From NCBI GenBank assembly GCA_038380795.1, contig CM076267.1, positions 22,363,501-22,427,500 of the forward strand: a DNA stretch of 64,000 nucleotides. The letters run 5' to 3'. Position numbers and translations under genes: made by a program. Shown one piece after another: positions 61,547 to 64,000 of this stretch (position 1 is its first letter; each line of letters opens with the position of its first letter). The notes beneath the pieces were generated by a model that saw nothing but the letters and a program-made list of their open reading frames with translations, did not search any database and had not been told where the DNA came from. This stretch comes from Pyrocephalus nanus. Taxonomy: Eukaryota > Chordata > Aves > Passeriformes > Tyrannidae.

Positions 61547-63742
61547 CCAGCTGGGCTGAAACACATTGCTGAGTTCATATTGTAACATCAGTTTAAAAAT
61601 AATCTCATACTAGACCTGACTTCTGAAAAACAAAACATGAGAAGATCAGAAAAAGATAGAAAACCAATGTTCTATTTCTTCAGTTTAGGTATCTTGCTTT
61701 TTGGATGGCCACATTTTCACATAGCTTTCCTTTGGATATACTAGTTATTTTGCAGAGCCATGAGGAGAAAACAAAACCTCTTCTGAAACAGAATGCCATT
61801 GTCGGGGTAACTTGGTGGTATCTCAGGCAGGGGGCCTAGAAGTTAATTCATGCTGATGGTCACATACTGTGCATAGAAGTGGTAGGGAACTACACTATAC
61901 ACAACATGCTGAAGAAAAGAAGCATCTATTAATGTTGATGGTTTTTGACTTTAATAGAACTGGAAGGAGAGCAATTAAAATATTAAACCAGAGCAACTCT
62001 GGTTGGATTTTGGGCTTAGCATGGAAGAAAATCTCAACTGAATTACAAGAATAGATTATTTAAAGGTCTATCAGACAACATAGGTATATTAACATTAGCC
62101 TCAGTTCCCAACAAGACTGTCTCACTAACTTTTTATTAGCCTGAGGTAGTACTTGGTAAAAATCAGTGTTCTAGGAAACCCTCATGATGAATAAGCAACA
62201 CACACAAAAAGCTGCTTATCAGCTACACTGGAAATTACCCAAAAGTAGTTCTCTATCTGAGAAAACAATAGCTAAAGAGCAATGAATTACATTTTAACCA
62301 AACACACATCCCAAGACCACATTTAGGCAGAGAAGACACAGATTTCCTCTGGATCTTGGGCACAGGCAGTCCTTGCACCAACTCACCGCTCACCCTCCAC
62401 CCCAGTTGAGCCTCTTAGAAGCAGCATAAGCACTACATCTTGTGAGATAGCAAACAGCTAAGTTAGACTGAGATTCGGCCTTAAGAAGTCCATTCCAGGC
62501 ATAGACTCATTCTTCCCCCAAGTATTTTGCCTAGAGGCAGAGTTCTAGGAGTACCCTATATGACATATATAAGTACCTGTATTTCTCTATTCTTACACCC
62601 ACATATTGGCTGTGGAACCCTGAATACAGCAGAAGACAGCAAAGAGTTAAATTCACATGTGTTATGTGAGATCTAGGTTAAAAATTGTTGAACTGCTAGG
62701 AGTTATTTTTTACCAGGTCTTTTTGTATTGTGCAAGAACAGGGGGTTTGGGAAACAAGGAAAATAGTTCTGCTAGATGCTAGCAGAGAGAGCATACAAAA
62801 ATGAGGTTGAAAGAAATAGGCCTATAAATCTGACATCCAGTGCCCTGGTCCTGTAACGTGATGTGATCTGAAACGAAACCGATTGATTTCAGCAGGTCCC
62901 AGATGTACCCGAGCACCTGCCACACATGGCTCCTGGCAGGGCTGGGGCTTGCACTGCTCCAACAACATGGTCTTGTATGGAACAACTTAACTGCACACTG
63001 TGAAAGAGGGAGTGCAGATCTCCAAAGTACTTTTTAAAAACGTTCTCATGGACTGTTTAGATTTCCTATGTTTTCACAGTGCATTTGCTGGTTCCTCACT
63101 ACCATCATTTCCTCCTATTTATGTGCCACACAATGAGTGGGTCTTGCACAGATACTTCTGACTCCCAACAAAGTTGCCAAAAACATCCTTCACAGTTTAC
63201 TGAATAACACTCCTAAGTAACGTTCCCTGATTATCTGAATAACTGAATGAAATCACTTTCACAATTGCCTGCTTCAGAAGTGAAATAGCATAAATTATAT
63301 ATTTTTAGTTTTTTCCTTGCTTTTTTAAATTACGCAATATACTATGATGAGCTGCAGTTTTCTAGCAGCATCAATAGGTGGTGCCATCAATTTCCATAAT
63401 GGTCAACTATAACTTCAGTTGGAAAAGAAAAGATGAGATAATAGTGTGATATTTAAGTTTTCAGAAGCTGAACATGCCCATCAACAAGGGCTGCATTTCT
63501 TTGTTAAGCATGTTAGCAAATCTTCTCAGCAAGATTTAAAATTAATGTGTTAAAAAAAAAAATCACCACTCCTTTGACTCTCCCCAAGGTATCAGCAAGC
63601 TCTTAAAAACATTACCAAATTGTCAGAGGTACTGGGATTTGGATGGACAACTAACTCGATATGCTGGATGCAAAAAAACTTCACCTTTCATAAGTAAAAA
63701 TGGAAAGCCTAATATTTTCAAATTATATGTCCAAATGATAGC

Positions 63743-63755
63743 AAAAAAAAAAAAA
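63743..63755. repeat. A13 homopolymer
   Basis: Thirteen adenines in AT-rich unique DNA. Confidence 0.95.
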
Positions 63756-64000
63756 TTGTGCTTCAAATTAACTTTTAAATCCATGCATTTTCAAATATAT
63801 TTTATAATACATTGTGGATAAATTATATACTAAAAGGAAACAGGTAAGTTAAGCATTATCCTGGTGGATACATCCCAACTGCTATTAGAATTACATCCAG
63901 GAAAAAAAATGGGTATCAACAGTGTATTTTCCAAAATATAGGCACTTATTGGGTTGATGAGTTCATTTATAAACCATGCCCTTCTGAAATCATTACCTTT

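Larger units (their letters stand above)
59951..64000. other. Gene-free AT-rich DNA to the window end
   Basis: No gene or young repeat is recognised. A moderately GC-rich patch lies at about 60330-60470, an enhancer-textured patch at about 60845-60980, a near-repeat at 61201-61246, and A13 at 63743-63755. A splice-like CTCAG|GTAAAG preceded by a pyrimidine run is listed separately. Confidence 0.5.

Overview
The window reads as a piece of a bird nuclear genome. The best evidence is five recognisable CR1 LINE fragments. Four carry the avian-type 3' end (a 'gatgatc...gtcccttccaac' block followed by tandem ATTCTRTGA-like octamers), and all are heavily 5'-truncated, as is usual for CR1. The sequence is AT-rich by eye, CpG-poor and short of recent repeats. 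It has no bacterial-type gene layout, no rRNA or tRNA that I could recognise, no CRISPR array and no origin.

I find no protein-coding gene I can defend. The longest open frames (192, 152, 146, 138 and 127 codons) have no recognisable domain. They begin or end in low-complexity or CR1 DNA, or lie in very AT-rich DNA, and none has convincing splice sites at both ends. The window is therefore either intergenic (a gene-poor stretch) or inside a long intron. The sequence alone does not decide which, although one 29-nt segment with strong splice-site-like borders (56048-56076) deserves a check.

Layout. 1-23.6 kb: AT-rich DNA with homopolymer runs, a T/G tract with a G10 run near 7.8 kb, two locally GC-richer patches (13.7-14.1 and 15.05-15.4 kb) and a pyrimidine-rich stretch (22.36-22.57 kb). 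23.6-29.1 kb: a CR1 of about 410 bp, an E-box-rich GC patch, a 3'-terminal CR1 scrap inside an unusual 31-bp direct duplication, and a GC-elevated, hairpin-rich 0.7-kb segment of unknown nature. 29.1-46 kb: mostly unique DNA with one enhancer-like patch (about 32.3-32.6 kb), an old MIR-like SINE (about 33.8-34.0 kb), a CR1 tail (43.2 kb), and several small palindromes and tandem duplications. 46.0-53.2 kb: two CR1 copies of one subfamily in opposite orientation bracket about 6 kb of interspersed-repeat-poor DNA. That interval contains homeodomain-, SOX-, TCF- and POU-type motif cores and is the best candidate here for conserved cis-regulatory sequence. 53.2-64 kb: GC-elevated DNA around 55.4-56.5 kb, two very old minus-strand CR1 relics (about 56.74-57.09 and 59.5-59.95 kb), and unique AT-rich DNA to the end.

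There are no genes to connect into a pathway. The biological content, if any, is regulatory DNA and the fossil record of retrotransposition. I did not find a new biological system. Conservation and motif claims are inferences that need alignment to other bird and reptile genomes.
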